A stretch of 64,000 nt of DNA. Source: DATBLE01 sp046732255 (GTDB lineage: Bacteria; Actinomycetota; Thermoleophilia; Gaiellales; Gaiellaceae). The stretch covers positions 10,167-74,166 of the forward strand of contig JBKPMR010000001.1 in assembly GCA_046732255.1 (NCBI GenBank), written 5' to 3'. How positions within the stretch are numbered: position 1 is the first letter of the stretch; every line of letters begins with the position of its first letter. A program made the translations under genes and the position numbers. Below, one piece after another: positions 24,535 through 33,259 of the stretch. The notes beneath the pieces are model-generated. The model saw only the letters and a list, made by a program, of their open reading frames with translations, did no database searches and was not told the DNA's origin.

Positions 24535-25898
24535 AGGCGGTCGGTGCACGGCTCCCGCGCTACGACGGCGTCGCCCACGTCACCGGGCGCACCCAGTTCG
24601 TCGACGACGTCCGCATCCCGAACATGCTCTGGGCCAAGGCGCTGCGCTCCCCGGTGCACAGCGCGGCGATCACCAAGCTCGACACGACGAAGGCGGCGTC
24701 GATGCCCGGCGTGCGCGCTGTCGTCACCTGGGAGGACGTGCCCCGTCTCGTCTACGGGCACCTCGAGGCACTCGGCATCCCCGGCGACGAGCCGCTCCTC
24801 GCGAAGGACGAAGTGCGCTACAAGGGTCAGCCGATCGCGCTGGTCGCCGCCGAGGACGAGGAGAAGGCCCAGGCGGCGGTCGAGGCGATCGGGCTCGATC
24901 TTGAGGAGCGCGAGCCCGTCTTCGACGTCCGCAAGGCCGGCGACCCCGGCGCGCCCCAGATCCACCACTGGGGCAACTGGTACCCGCACTTCGAGGCGGA
25001 GATGGACGTCCGGCAGATCCGGAAGGGCGACATCGACCGCGCGTTCGACGAGGCCGACACGATCGTCGCCGGCGTGTACCGGCCGGCCGCGATCGAGCAC
25101 TGCCCGCTCGAGCCGCAGACCGCGCTCGTCGTCCCCGAGCCGAGCGGCCGCCTGACGATCTACTCGTGCACGCAGGCGCTCTACTTCTCGATGGGAGTGG
25201 TCGCCGCGCACCTGGAGTGGCCGCTGAACCGGCTCAAGTTCGTCGGCGGCACGGTCGGCGGCGGATTCGGCGGCAAGGTCGACACGGCCACCGAGACGAT
25301 CTCGGCGCTCGCCGCGCTGAAGTCGGGCCGGCCCGTCAAGTGGCGCTGGACACGTGAGGAGGAGTTCCTCTGCTCGTCCACCCGCGCGCCGTGGCACATG
25401 GAGATCGCGGACGCGGTGACGAAGGACGGCTGGATCCTCGGCCGGAAGATGCTGACGCTCCACGACTCCGGCGCATATGCACGCTTCTCGCCCTACGGCG
25501 TCACCAAGCACAGCTTCCACCACACCGGCGCCTACACGATCCCGAACCTCCACTTCGACGGCTTCGTCGTGTTCACGAACCGCGTACCGACGACCGCGAT
25601 GCGCGGTTTCGGCGTCACCTCGGTCTCGTTCGCGACCGAGCTGCACGTCAGCCGCGTCGCGGAGGTGCTTGGCATCGACCCGTTCGAGATCCGGCTGAAG
25701 AACGCGAACCGGATCGGGGACACGTCGCCCAACGGGATCGCCTACAGCGACCCGTCGACGGTGCCGACGATCCAGGCGATCGCCGAGGCGGTAGGGCACG
25801 AGTTGCCGTCCGACTACCGAACGATGAGCCGCGATCCACGCGAGGGCAATCTGCTCCCCGAGCACCTCGCCGCCCAGGTCGGGGAGGTGATCCACTGA
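24531..25898 (+). CDS. Molybdenum-binding subunit, N-terminal half (split large subunit)
   Basis: 455 residues from the ATG at 24531. It holds the a/b hammerhead domain (PRYDGVAHVTGRTQFVDDV...) and the first Mo-pterin-binding domain with GGTVGGGFGGKV and the TTAMRGFGVTSV loop, and ends soon after. A complete large subunit has about 770 residues; the second Mo-binding domain is the next gene, whose ATG overlaps this stop (TGATG). Two-gene large subunits are known, for example NdhL/NdhM of Eubacterium barkeri nicotinate dehydrogenase. Substrate not determinable. Confidence 0.92.
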   Translation: MKAVGARLPRYDGVAHVTGRTQFVDDVRIPNMLWAKALRSPVHSAAITKLDTTKAASMPGVRAVVTWEDVPRLVYGHLEALGIPGDEPLLAKDEVRYKGQPIALVAAEDEEKAQAAVEAIGLDLEEREPVFDVRKAGDPGAPQIHHWGNWYPHFEAEMDVRQIRKGDIDRAFDEADTIVAGVYRPAAIEHCPLEPQTALVVPEPSGRLTIYSCTQALYFSMGVVAAHLEWPLNRLKFVGGTVGGGFGGKVDTATETISALAALKSGRPVKWRWTREEEFLCSSTRAPWHMEIADAVTKDGWILGRKMLTLHDSGAYARFSPYGVTKHSFHHTGAYTIPNLHFDGFVVFTNRVPTTAMRGFGVTSVSFATELHVSRVAEVLGIDPFEIRLKNANRIGDTSPNGIAYSDPSTVPTIQAIAEAVGHELPSDYRTMSRDPREGNLLPEHLAAQVGEVIH

Positions 25899-27010
25899 TG
25901 GCGAAGCACCGGGGCCGCGGGATCTCCGCGATCGAGTACCCGACGGGGATGAACCAGAACGGCGATCCCTCGCAGGCGTGGATCAAGATCAAGCCGGACG
26001 GCCGGGTGGACGTCTTCTCCGGCACCGCCGACATCGGGAACGGCTCGAAGACGATCCAGAGCCAGATCGTCGCCGAGACGCTCGGCGTCCCGTACGACTG
26101 GATCACGTACGACAACTCGAACACCGACTCGTCGCCCGTTTGCACCGGCACCTTCGCGTCGCGGGCGACGTTCGTCGCCGGCAACGCCGTCCTCAAAGCG
26201 GCCGCGAACGCGAAGCAGAAGCTGCTCGAGATCGCGGCGAAGGAGCTCGAGATCGCCCCGGACGACCTCGAGGTCGTCGACGGCGAGGTGATCGCGAAGG
26301 GTGCGCCGCAGAAGAAGATCGGCGTCCCGGACGTCGCCGCGGCGGCCACGTGGACGCACGGCGAGCTGATCACGGGAACCGGTGCCCAGCTGAACCCGTA
26401 TGCCGCGATCGTCGAGCCCGAGACCGGCAAGGTCGACCTCCCGCCGCACGCGGCGATCTCCTACGCGGCCTGCGCCGCGGAGGTGGAGGTCGACGACGAG
26501 ACCGGCGAGGTCACCGTCGACCACCTGTGGCAGTGCTTCGACGTTGGTCGCGCGATCAATCCGACCCTGGTCGAGGGCCAGATCCAGGGCGGTGCGCTCA
26601 TGGGCCTCGGCCTCGGCGTGCTCGAGGAGTGCTACCCCTACTACCCGAGCGCCGAGCACCGCGGCTCGGAGTTCGGGTCATACCTTGCCCCCGGGATCAA
26701 GGGACTGCCGACGATCGACACGATCGTCCTCGAGAACCCGTCCGCGCACGGTCCGTACGGTGCGAAGGGGATCAGCGAGATGGCGAACAACCCGCAGCCG
26801 CCCGCGATCGCGGCGGCGGTGTACGACGCGGTCGGCGTCTGGGTGACCGAGCTGCCGGTCACGCCGGAGCGGGTACTGCGCGCGCTGGAAAGGAAGGCCC
26901 AGGGTCCCCGCCGGGACGGCAAGTGGGTCATCTTCGACGAGGACATCTCCGTCAACACGGTTGCCGCCGAGGGGTCGCGGTTCCGCTTCCCCGTCGGCGC
27001 CGGTGCCTGA
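25898..27010 (+). CDS. Molybdenum-binding subunit, C-terminal half (split large subunit)
   Basis: 370 residues from the ATG at 25898. Begins with RGRGISAIEYPTGMNQNG, then VDVFSGTADIGNGSKTIQSQI (pterin contacts), VCTGTFASRATFVAGNAV, WQCFDVGRAINPTLVEGQIQGG, and GPYGAKGISEMANNPQPPAI, whose Glu matches the catalytic base of xanthine-dehydrogenase-type enzymes. It completes the active site begun by the 24531 gene. The following cupin start overlaps its last codons. Confidence 0.92.
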   Translation: MAKHRGRGISAIEYPTGMNQNGDPSQAWIKIKPDGRVDVFSGTADIGNGSKTIQSQIVAETLGVPYDWITYDNSNTDSSPVCTGTFASRATFVAGNAVLKAAANAKQKLLEIAAKELEIAPDDLEVVDGEVIAKGAPQKKIGVPDVAAAATWTHGELITGTGAQLNPYAAIVEPETGKVDLPPHAAISYAACAAEVEVDDETGEVTVDHLWQCFDVGRAINPTLVEGQIQGGALMGLGLGVLEECYPYYPSAEHRGSEFGSYLAPGIKGLPTIDTIVLENPSAHGPYGAKGISEMANNPQPPAIAAAVYDAVGVWVTELPVTPERVLRALERKAQGPRRDGKWVIFDEDISVNTVAAEGSRFRFPVGAGA

Positions 27011-27398
27011 GCAGTCCTGCTTCGGAAGCTGGAACGGGGTCGAGCTCTTCGAGTTCGCCCCCGGCGTCCGCATCCACGCGGCGGGCGGCGAGCAGGTGCT
27101 CATGTGCCGCGTCAACTACGAGCCCGGCTTCGGCGTCGGCATGCACGCCCACGAGCACACCGAACAGGTGATGGTCGTCACCCAGGGCGAGCTCGAGCTC
27201 ACCGTCGACGGGCAGACACGTACGCTGCGGGCCGGCGACTGGGCGGTGATCAACCGGGGCGTCGAGCATGCCGTGCGAACCGGGAACGGCGTACAGTTCT
27301 TCGAAGCGCTCTCGCCCGTTCCGCTCGACCATGTCCCGGACCGCGGGCGCGACCTCGTGCTCGGCCCGGACGGCGGCTCGGGGCACGTCGAGGCGTAG
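27003..27398 (+). CDS. Cupin-domain protein at the end of the Mo-hydroxylase operon
   Basis: 131 residues from the GTG at 27003, overlapping the Mo subunit by 8 bases. A single cupin barrel: GMHAHEHTEQVMVVTQGELELTV and DWAVINRGVEHAVRTG, with the His-His-Glu-His metal set. The operon position suggests a role in the same catabolic pathway, for example acting on the hydroxylated product; that is inference. Confidence 0.83.
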   Translation: MPEQSCFGSWNGVELFEFAPGVRIHAAGGEQVLMCRVNYEPGFGVGMHAHEHTEQVMVVTQGELELTVDGQTRTLRAGDWAVINRGVEHAVRTGNGVQFFEALSPVPLDHVPDRGRDLVLGPDGGSGHVEA

Positions 27399-27503
27399 CG
27401 GCCCGGCGACGCCGGCAAGGATTCACGCTTTCGGCGCGGATCTGTTGCAGACGCGTGCGGACATTCGCGATAGCCTCGCCCGCAGAGGGCGGCGGGACCG
27501 GCT

Positions 27504-27520
27504 CCCCACCCTGGGTGGGG
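27504..27520 (+). terminator. Hairpin after the Mo-hydroxylase operon
   Basis: CCCCACCC pairs with GGGTGGGG around a single T, followed by GTTTC. It lies in the 191-base gap between the cupin gene and the BFD-domain gene; the rest of the gap shows no clear signal. Confidence 0.5.
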
Positions 27521-27589
27521 GTTTCGGTCCCCGTCGCCGGCTGAAGCCCCAGCCGTCACTCCGCCGGGTGCTGCTGGAATGATGGTTCG

Positions 27590-28555
27590 ATGCTGAAGTT
27601 CCGCCGCCGCAACGAGTCCCTGCCGGCGCCTGGCGACGCGGCGCAGGCCGACGTCGTCTGCCACTGCCTACAGGTTCCCTACGGTGAGGTGCGGCACGCG
27701 ATCGCGCGCGGCGCGACAAGCATCGCGGACATCCAGCGGAAGACCAAGGCCTGCACCCGCTGCTTCGGCTGCCGCTTCGAGCTGGAAGCGCTGCTCCGGG
27801 AACAGCTCGGCGACTCGTTCCACCACGAGGCGCGCGTCGTGCCGCCGAAGGGCGACGACCGCACGCGGGTTCCTCAGCCGATGTACATGCCCGTGCTGGC
27901 CGGCTACAGGGGCTACGACGTCGACACTCGCCTGATCGTGTTCAACTGGGAGGGGCCGCCGCAACCGGCCGGGTTCCGGCTCGACCTCCTCCTCCCCAGC
28001 GCCCAGCGCGTCGGGGCGTGGCGCGAGGAGGCGGCGAGCGGCCGCTCTGCGGTGATCGACCTCTCGCGCGCGCGGGTCGGCGACCTCCTGCCTGAGGGCC
28101 TCGGGCTCGCGAAGATCGTCCTCGACCGCCCAGACGTCGGCTCGCTCCGGCCCTACTTCCACCTGCTGACGCCGACGTCCGTGACGACGACGCACGAGAA
28201 GAAAGGGCCGAAGAATCCAGGCCGATACGGTGCGCGCAGCTACCACTGGCTCTTCCCGATCGGGCGCTCGAGCGGTCCGGAGGAGGTGTACTTCCACTTC
28301 GTCAACACACAGCTCGAGCCGATGCGGGACCAGCGCCTGCTCTGGCAAAGCGTCGACGGCGAGGAGGCCTCGATCCCACTCCCGCCGGCCGAGTTCGAGC
28401 AGACCGTGGTCGTGCCGCTCCACGAGCACGTGGCGAGCGTCGCCGCCGGCGCCAAGGCCGGGACAGTCCGGCTGGACCCGCCGCTCTTCAAGGTCGCCGG
28501 CTTCATGCTGCGCCACGAACCGGAGGCGCAGCTGTGGCGCGTTCAGCATCTCTAG
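27590..28555 (+). CDS. BFD-type [2Fe-2S] domain fused to an unrecognised domain
   Basis: 321 residues. Residues 20-70 match the bacterioferritin-associated-ferredoxin-like fold: Cys24 and Cys26 (VCHCLQVPYGEV), then RGATSIADIQRKTKACTRCFGCR with Cys55, Cys58 and Cys61, that is, the C-x-C...C-x2-C set plus one extra Cys. From about 90 onward (MYMPVLAGYRGYDVDTRLIVFNW) the protein looks rich in beta strand, and I do not recognise it. No signal peptide. It overlaps the next gene by 22 bases. An electron-transfer role beside the molybdenum hydroxylase is conceivable but unproven. Confidence 0.7.
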   Translation: MLKFRRRNESLPAPGDAAQADVVCHCLQVPYGEVRHAIARGATSIADIQRKTKACTRCFGCRFELEALLREQLGDSFHHEARVVPPKGDDRTRVPQPMYMPVLAGYRGYDVDTRLIVFNWEGPPQPAGFRLDLLLPSAQRVGAWREEAASGRSAVIDLSRARVGDLLPEGLGLAKIVLDRPDVGSLRPYFHLLTPTSVTTTHEKKGPKNPGRYGARSYHWLFPIGRSSGPEEVYFHFVNTQLEPMRDQRLLWQSVDGEEASIPLPPAEFEQTVVVPLHEHVASVAAGAKAGTVRLDPPLFKVAGFMLRHEPEAQLWRVQHL

Positions 28556-29292
28556 CAACCTCCCGCTGGCTCCCCTCGTACGCGTGGTGGCCTCCGTCCG
28601 ACGAGTACGGCTTGACGGTCGTGCTCTCCCCGTACCACGTGACCACGGAGCCCGAGGCCGAGTTCGAGGCGACGATCCGGGGCTTCGCCGGAGGCGGCGA
28701 GCCGCTGTTCGAGCACCGCACGGGGGTCTACCGGTTCGGCGACGAGGTCGCGGTGGAGCTCGACGAGCTCGATCTCCCCGGCCCGCCGGGCCGGCAGGGC
28801 GGCGTCCTCGAGATCCATCCGATCCGGCTCGATCGCCTGCCGAGCCGCACCGTCGGCTTCCTCGGCCAGTGGGTGCACGCAGAGGGCAGGAACGGCGGCG
28901 GCTACATCATCCCGACGATCCCGGTTCGTGGGCAGGAGAAGCACGTCGAGCGCGACGACCTCCAGGTTCTGCCGGGGGTGATGTCCTCGACGGAGGTCGA
29001 GACCGAGCTCGTCCTCCTGAACCCGATCGACGTTCCCGTGGAAGCGCGGATCACCGTGTCGTCGGCGGGCGGCATGGTCGTCGAAAGCACCTGGTTCACG
29101 ATCGAGCCCTGGACGGCGTGGCGGTCGCCGCTCTCGGACGCCCTCCCGCGCGTACGCCGGATGCTCGCCGAGGACGGCGGCGTCGGCAGCGCGGCGGTGT
29201 ACTCGTCGCACAAGGTGCTGCCCTACTTCGGCCTCCGTGGCAGAGGAATGCCGCTCAGCTGCATGGACCACGCCGCGCCGATCTTCGCCTAG
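28534..29292 (+). CDS. Unrecognised protein coupled to the BFD-domain gene
   Basis: 252 residues from a GTG inside the end of the preceding gene. Strand-rich composition with a VETELVLLNPIDVPVEARITV segment and an even spread of aromatic residues. It might be a beta-sandwich resembling the sensory-rhodopsin-transducer fold, but that is a weak impression. Few Cys, no metal motif, no membrane segment. The 22-base overlap argues that it acts with the BFD-domain protein. Confidence 0.6.
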   Translation: MARSASLATSRWLPSYAWWPPSDEYGLTVVLSPYHVTTEPEAEFEATIRGFAGGGEPLFEHRTGVYRFGDEVAVELDELDLPGPPGRQGGVLEIHPIRLDRLPSRTVGFLGQWVHAEGRNGGGYIIPTIPVRGQEKHVERDDLQVLPGVMSSTEVETELVLLNPIDVPVEARITVSSAGGMVVESTWFTIEPWTAWRSPLSDALPRVRRMLAEDGGVGSAAVYSSHKVLPYFGLRGRGMPLSCMDHAAPIFA

Positions 29293-29326
29293 AGTCGCGT
29301 CAAGACCCTCGACAAAGGAGAACGGG

Positions 29327-29509
29327 ATGCCCTGGATCGACGTCAAGCTGTTCGACACCCGCGTCACCGAAGCGTCGGTGCCAAAGATGATCGAGGCGCT
29401 GACGAAAGCGCTCGCCGAGACGAGCGGCGCCTCGCCCGACCACATCCACGTCCTTATCCAGGGCGTTCCCCCGAAAAACTGGGGCACGGCCGGGAAGCAG
29501 CTTGTCTGA
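29327..29509 (+). CDS. 4-oxalocrotonate tautomerase-family protein
   Basis: 60 residues from the ATG at 29327 (AAAGGAG upstream), exactly the size of bacterial 4-OT subunits. Pro2, the catalytic base, is exposed after removal of Met (MPWIDVKLFD). The conserved helix VPKMIEALTKALAETSG and the strand DHIHVLIQGVPPKNW follow. Such enzymes ketonise 2-hydroxydienoates in aromatic catabolism or have related activities. The SDR gene overlaps its stop. Confidence 0.88.
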   Translation: MPWIDVKLFDTRVTEASVPKMIEALTKALAETSGASPDHIHVLIQGVPPKNWGTAGKQLV

Positions 29510-30185
29510 CGGAGACGGCCGGGTCTTCCTGATCACCGGCGCCTCGAGCGGGATCGGCGAGGCGACCGCGAGACACGCGGCGGCGACCGGGTACCGCGTC
29601 GTCCTCGGCGCCCGCTCCACCGAGAAGCTCGAGACGCTCGCAGACGAGCTCGGCGGCCTCGCCGTCGCCTGCGACGTCACCGAGTGGGAGCAGCAGGAGG
29701 CGATGGTCGAGCGCACCCTGGCCGAGTATGGCCGCATCGACGTCGCCTTCGCGAACGCCGGGTTCGGGCTCGGCCGGAGCTTCAAGAGCGAGACACCGGA
29801 GCGCTGGCGCGAGATGGTGCTGACCAACGTCTACGGCGTCGCTCTGACCATCCGCGCGTGCATGGACGCGCTCATCGAGACAAAGGGCCACCTCCTGCTG
29901 ACCAGCTCACTCGCAGGCCGCCGGCCGGTTCCCGGCTCGCTGTACTCGGCAACGAAGTGGGCGGTGACCGCGATGGGCGAAGGCGCCCGCCTGGAGCTGA
30001 ACGGCACCGGCGTGCGCGTCACCCTGATCGAGCCCGGGATGGTCGACACGCCGTTCTTCGACGAGCGGCCGGTCGGGATGCTCGAGGCCGACGACGTCGC
30101 GCGCGTCGTGATGTTCGCGGTCTCCCAGCCGCCGCACGTCGACGTGAACGAGATCCTCGTCCGCGGCACCGCCCAGGAGTCGTAG
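29502..30185 (+). CDS. Short-chain dehydrogenase/reductase
   Basis: 227 residues from a TTG that overlaps the tautomerase gene. NAD(P) loop ITGASSGIGEA, NAG motif (FANAGFG), catalytic Ser (LTSSLAG) and YSATK. Classical SDR of the YdfG/serine-dehydrogenase-like type. Substrate unknown. The hairpin at 30188 follows immediately. Confidence 0.88.
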   Translation: MSDGDGRVFLITGASSGIGEATARHAAATGYRVVLGARSTEKLETLADELGGLAVACDVTEWEQQEAMVERTLAEYGRIDVAFANAGFGLGRSFKSETPERWREMVLTNVYGVALTIRACMDALIETKGHLLLTSSLAGRRPVPGSLYSATKWAVTAMGEGARLELNGTGVRVTLIEPGMVDTPFFDERPVGMLEADDVARVVMFAVSQPPHVDVNEILVRGTAQES

Positions 30186-30187
30186 AG

Positions 30188-30228
30188 CTGGCTGTCGCTA
30201 CTCGCCGTCCGAGGCGAGGCTCAGCCAG
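30188..30228 (+). terminator. Two-tier hairpin after the SDR gene
   Basis: The outer stem CTGGCTG/CAGCCAG encloses an inner stem CTCGCC/GGCGAG with a 6-base loop, followed by ATTCCTTG. It starts 3 bases after the stop. The remaining 150 bases to the hydrolase gene hold no clear element. Confidence 0.55.
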
Positions 30229-30375
30229 ATTCCTTGTGGCCCTTGCAGTTCCCGCGCGGGCCGCGAGCGCGTGATCGGGCTTTGCCCGGTCACGCTGCGA
30301 TTCAGCGATGCAGCGCGGTTGCGGCAACGCGCGGATCCGGACAACCGGCACCGGCTCATTCTCTACGCTCGCCCC

Positions 30376-31203
30376 GTGCGCGAGCGCGCGTTCGAGGTCG
30401 GGGCCCTGCACGGCCACCGCGGAGGGTCCGGACCGCCTGCGCTCCTGCTCCACGGCGGCGCTGCGGTTCCGGACTACCTCGCCAATCTCGCTGAGGAGCT
30501 CGCGGTCACGTTCACGACCTACCGGTACACGCAGCGGGGCACGCCGCCCTCGGGTGGCGGGCCGCCCTACGACATCGAGGCGCACATGCGGGATGCGTCG
30601 GCCGTCCTGGACGCGGTAGGCGTCGACCGCGCCTGGGCGATCGGACATTCGTGGGGCGGCCATCTCGCCCTTCACCTGCTGGTCGCGCATCCCGAACGGT
30701 TGCTCGGCGTCGTCGCAGTCGACCCGCTCGGCGCCTTTCCGGAGGCGCTCGCGGAGCACGGCGCCAACCGCCGGCGGCTGCTCTCTCCCGAGCAGACGGC
30801 CCGACTCGATGAGATCGAGGCCCACCGGAGAGCTGGCGAGGTGAGCGAGGCCGAGCTGGTCGAGCGCTTCGCGACCGCCTGGCCGACGTACTTTGCCGAC
30901 CCGTTGAAGGCGACCCCATCCCCCGGCAGGGTCGGCGTCCAGGCGTCGATCGAGGTGAACCGCTCGCTCGTCGAGCACTTCGACCGGCGGACGCTTCTAC
31001 ACGGCCTGCCCGGGGCCGCTCTTCCCGCCCTCTTCGTGCACGGCGAACTGAGCGTGATCCCGGTCTGGTCGACGACGGAGACGGCCGGGCTGATCCCCGG
31101 CGCCCGGGTCGTGGTCGTCGAGGGCAGCGGCCACTTTCCATGGGTCGAGCGGCCCGGCTCCGTGCGCGACGCGGTCGAGCCGTTTCTCGCCGGCCTCGAG
31201 TAG
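30376..31203 (+). CDS. Alpha/beta-hydrolase
   Basis: 275 residues from the GTG at 30376; an upstream ATG in frame at 30271 would add a low-complexity N-terminus unlike the family. Oxyanion region LLLHGGAA, nucleophile elbow GHSWGG, and the C-terminal VEGSGHFPWVE His. The acid residue is probably in FVHGELSVIPVW. Substrate unknown. It is 9 bases from the acyl-CoA synthetase gene. Confidence 0.85.
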   Translation: MRERAFEVGALHGHRGGSGPPALLLHGGAAVPDYLANLAEELAVTFTTYRYTQRGTPPSGGGPPYDIEAHMRDASAVLDAVGVDRAWAIGHSWGGHLALHLLVAHPERLLGVVAVDPLGAFPEALAEHGANRRRLLSPEQTARLDEIEAHRRAGEVSEAELVERFATAWPTYFADPLKATPSPGRVGVQASIEVNRSLVEHFDRRTLLHGLPGAALPALFVHGELSVIPVWSTTETAGLIPGARVVVVEGSGHFPWVERPGSVRDAVEPFLAGLE

Positions 31204-31212
31204 GCTCGCGCC

Positions 31213-32736
31213 GTGACCGCTCCGGGCCGATTCAACTTCACCCGCGACGTGGTCGAGAGTCAGGCGCCCGAGCGGCTTGCAATCCGGTTCTGCGACCGGA
31301 ACGGAGCCGTCCGTGACCTGACCTTCGGGGAAGTGAGCGAGCGCGCGGCGCGGTGGGCGCGGCTCTTCCGGGGGCATGGCGTCTCTCCCGGCGACCGCAC
31401 CCTCGTCCTGGTCGGCAAGACGCCTGAGTGGCACGCGGTGATGCTGGCCGCGCTGAAGGTCGGTGCGATCGCGATCCCGTGCTCGGAAATGCTGCGGGCA
31501 AAGGATCTCGACTTCCGCGTGCGCCACTCCGGCGCCGGGCTGCTGGTCGCCGATCCCGGCTGCCGTGGCGAGGTCGAGGCGATGGTCGAGGCGCCGGAGG
31601 TCGTATACGTCGGCGAGACCGCGCTCGGCGAGCCCGATCCCGTCTCCGCGGACACGGCCGCGGACGACCCGGCGTTCATCCTCTACACCTCCGGGACGAC
31701 GAAGGACCCGAAGGGCGTGGTGCACGGCCACCGCTATACCTGGGCGAAGCGCGTACAGGCGGAGCGGTGGCTCGACGCCAGGCCCGGCGACCTCGTGTGG
31801 TGCACGGCCGGCACCGGCTGGGCGAAATCGATCTGGAACGTCCTGCTCGGACCGTGGAGCTGCGGCGCCGGAGTCGTGCTGCACGAGGGTGGATTCGACC
31901 CCGACGAGCGTTTCCGGCTGATCGACTCGCTCGGCCCGACCGTGCTGTGCCAGGCTCCGACCGAGTACCGGCTGATGGCGAAGATCGAGCATCTCTGCCG
32001 GTACGACGTGTCCCGCGTACGGCACATGGTGTCGGCGGGAGAACCGCTGAATCCCGAGGTGATCCGCGCCTTCGACGAGGCGTTCGGGCGGACGATCCAC
32101 GACGGCTACGGACAGACCGAGAACACGCTCCTGGTCGGCAACTTCCCCGGAGCAGAGATCCGGCCCGGCTCGATGGGGCTGCCCGCGCCGGGCTTCGACG
32201 TGCGGGTGATCGACGACGACGGCGACGAGACGCCGGTCGGCGAGGAAGGAGACATCGCGCTCCGCGGCGACGCGCCGGCCCTGTTTGCCGGCTACTGGAA
32301 CGCGCCGGAGGAGACGGCCGCCGTCTACCGCGGCGAGTGGTACGTGACCGGCGACCGAGCAGTCCGCGACGACGACTGCTATCTCTGGTTCACCGGCCGG
32401 GCCGACGACGTGATCCTGTCCGCCGCCTACCGGATCGGACCGTTCGAGGTCGAGAGCGCGCTGCTCGAGCACCCGGCGGTGGCCGAGAGCGCCGTGGTCG
32501 GCAAGCCCGACCCGGACCGCGGGCAGATCGTCAAGGCGTTCGTTGTGCTCCGGCCTGGGCGCGACGGCGACCCGACGCTGGTCGCGGAGCTCCAGGACCA
32601 CTGCAAGCGCGTGACCGCCCCGTACAAGTACCCGCGCGAGATCGAGTTCGTCGGTGAGCTGCCGAAGACACGGAGCGGGAAGATCCGGCGCGTGGAGCTG
32701 CGGAAGCTGGAGGAGGACCGCGCACGCTCGACCTGA
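31213..32736 (+). CDS. AMP-dependent acyl-CoA synthetase (medium-chain/ACSM-like)
   Basis: 507 residues, GTG start. FILYTSGTTKDPKGVVHGH is the ATP loop, HDGYGQTENT the substrate motif, and YVTGDRAVRDDD and FTGRADDVILSAAYRIGPFEVE link the domains. The catalytic-lysine region is KTRSGKIRRVELR. The pattern is closest to acetyl/medium-chain acyl-CoA synthetases. It ends at the hairpin at 32781 and converges on the nucleoside-deoxyribosyltransferase-like gene. Confidence 0.88.
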   Translation: MTAPGRFNFTRDVVESQAPERLAIRFCDRNGAVRDLTFGEVSERAARWARLFRGHGVSPGDRTLVLVGKTPEWHAVMLAALKVGAIAIPCSEMLRAKDLDFRVRHSGAGLLVADPGCRGEVEAMVEAPEVVYVGETALGEPDPVSADTAADDPAFILYTSGTTKDPKGVVHGHRYTWAKRVQAERWLDARPGDLVWCTAGTGWAKSIWNVLLGPWSCGAGVVLHEGGFDPDERFRLIDSLGPTVLCQAPTEYRLMAKIEHLCRYDVSRVRHMVSAGEPLNPEVIRAFDEAFGRTIHDGYGQTENTLLVGNFPGAEIRPGSMGLPAPGFDVRVIDDDGDETPVGEEGDIALRGDAPALFAGYWNAPEETAAVYRGEWYVTGDRAVRDDDCYLWFTGRADDVILSAAYRIGPFEVESALLEHPAVAESAVVGKPDPDRGQIVKAFVVLRPGRDGDPTLVAELQDHCKRVTAPYKYPREIEFVGELPKTRSGKIRRVELRKLEEDRARST

Positions 32737-32780
32737 CCCGGGCGACGAGCACCCAGAAGGGACAGGCTTTGGCCCGTCCT

Positions 32781-32796
32781 CCGGCCTTCGGGCCGG
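32781..32796. terminator. Hairpin between convergent genes
   Basis: CCGGCC and GGCCGG with a TTCG loop, in the 73-base gap between two convergent genes, so it could serve both. An AGAAGGGACAGG stretch just before it resembles a half REP element. Confidence 0.55.
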
Positions 32797-32809
32797 CGCC
32801 CCTTTACCG

Positions 32810-33259
32810 TCAGCGCCAGCCGTCGAGCACGGCCTGCGCCTCGTCGAGCGAGGTGCAGATCGTTCCCGCCGCCTCGATGCAGCCGACCACGAACAGGTTC
32901 AGCCCGCTCGCCTCGCCCTCGCGGCTCGACTCTCGCGCCGCGCGCAGGTCGGTGACGAGGCCGACGACGCCCTTCTTGTCCGGATCGCTCTGCATCAGCG
33001 CGTAGAAGATCCCGATCTCGCAGGCGGTACCGTCGTCGATCAGCGGCCCGTCGAGGAGCGCCAGCACGGCATTCGCCTCCGAGAGGCCGGCCCAGTCCTT
33101 CGCGAAGATCCGCTCGGCGGTCACCGTCCCGTCGAGGGCAAGCTCGTGCTCGTGCGGCACGAACACGTCGAACCCGGCCGCCCGGAGCTGAACCACGCAC
33201 TCGTCGATGAAACCGCGCTCGTACGGCGTGAACAGCGGCCCGGCGAAGTAGATCTTCAC
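32810..33259 (-). CDS. Nucleoside 2-deoxyribosyltransferase-like protein coupled to the diol dehydratase
   Basis: 149 residues from the GTG at 33259, overlapping the dehydratase stop (GTGA). YFAGPLFTPYERGF is the N-terminal nucleotide-site motif, LALLDGPLIDDGTACEIGIFYAL carries the Asp and catalytic Glu, and the C-terminal strand ends SLDEAQAVLDGW. The fold cleaves or exchanges N-glycosidic bonds of (deoxy)nucleosides. Coupling to a B12-radical enzyme suggests it could process 5'-deoxyadenosine released from the cofactor; this is inference. Confidence 0.85.
   Translation of the reverse strand: MKIYFAGPLFTPYERGFIDECVVQLRAAGFDVFVPHEHELALDGTVTAERIFAKDWAGLSEANAVLALLDGPLIDDGTACEIGIFYALMQSDPDKKGVVGLVTDLRAARESSREGEASGLNLFVVGCIEAAGTICTSLDEAQAVLDGWR

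Noticed and set aside
24351..25895. A 514-codon minus-strand frame opposite the Mo subunit
   Set aside because: Shadow frame; the sense strand has all molybdopterin motifs and 4-base gene overlaps.
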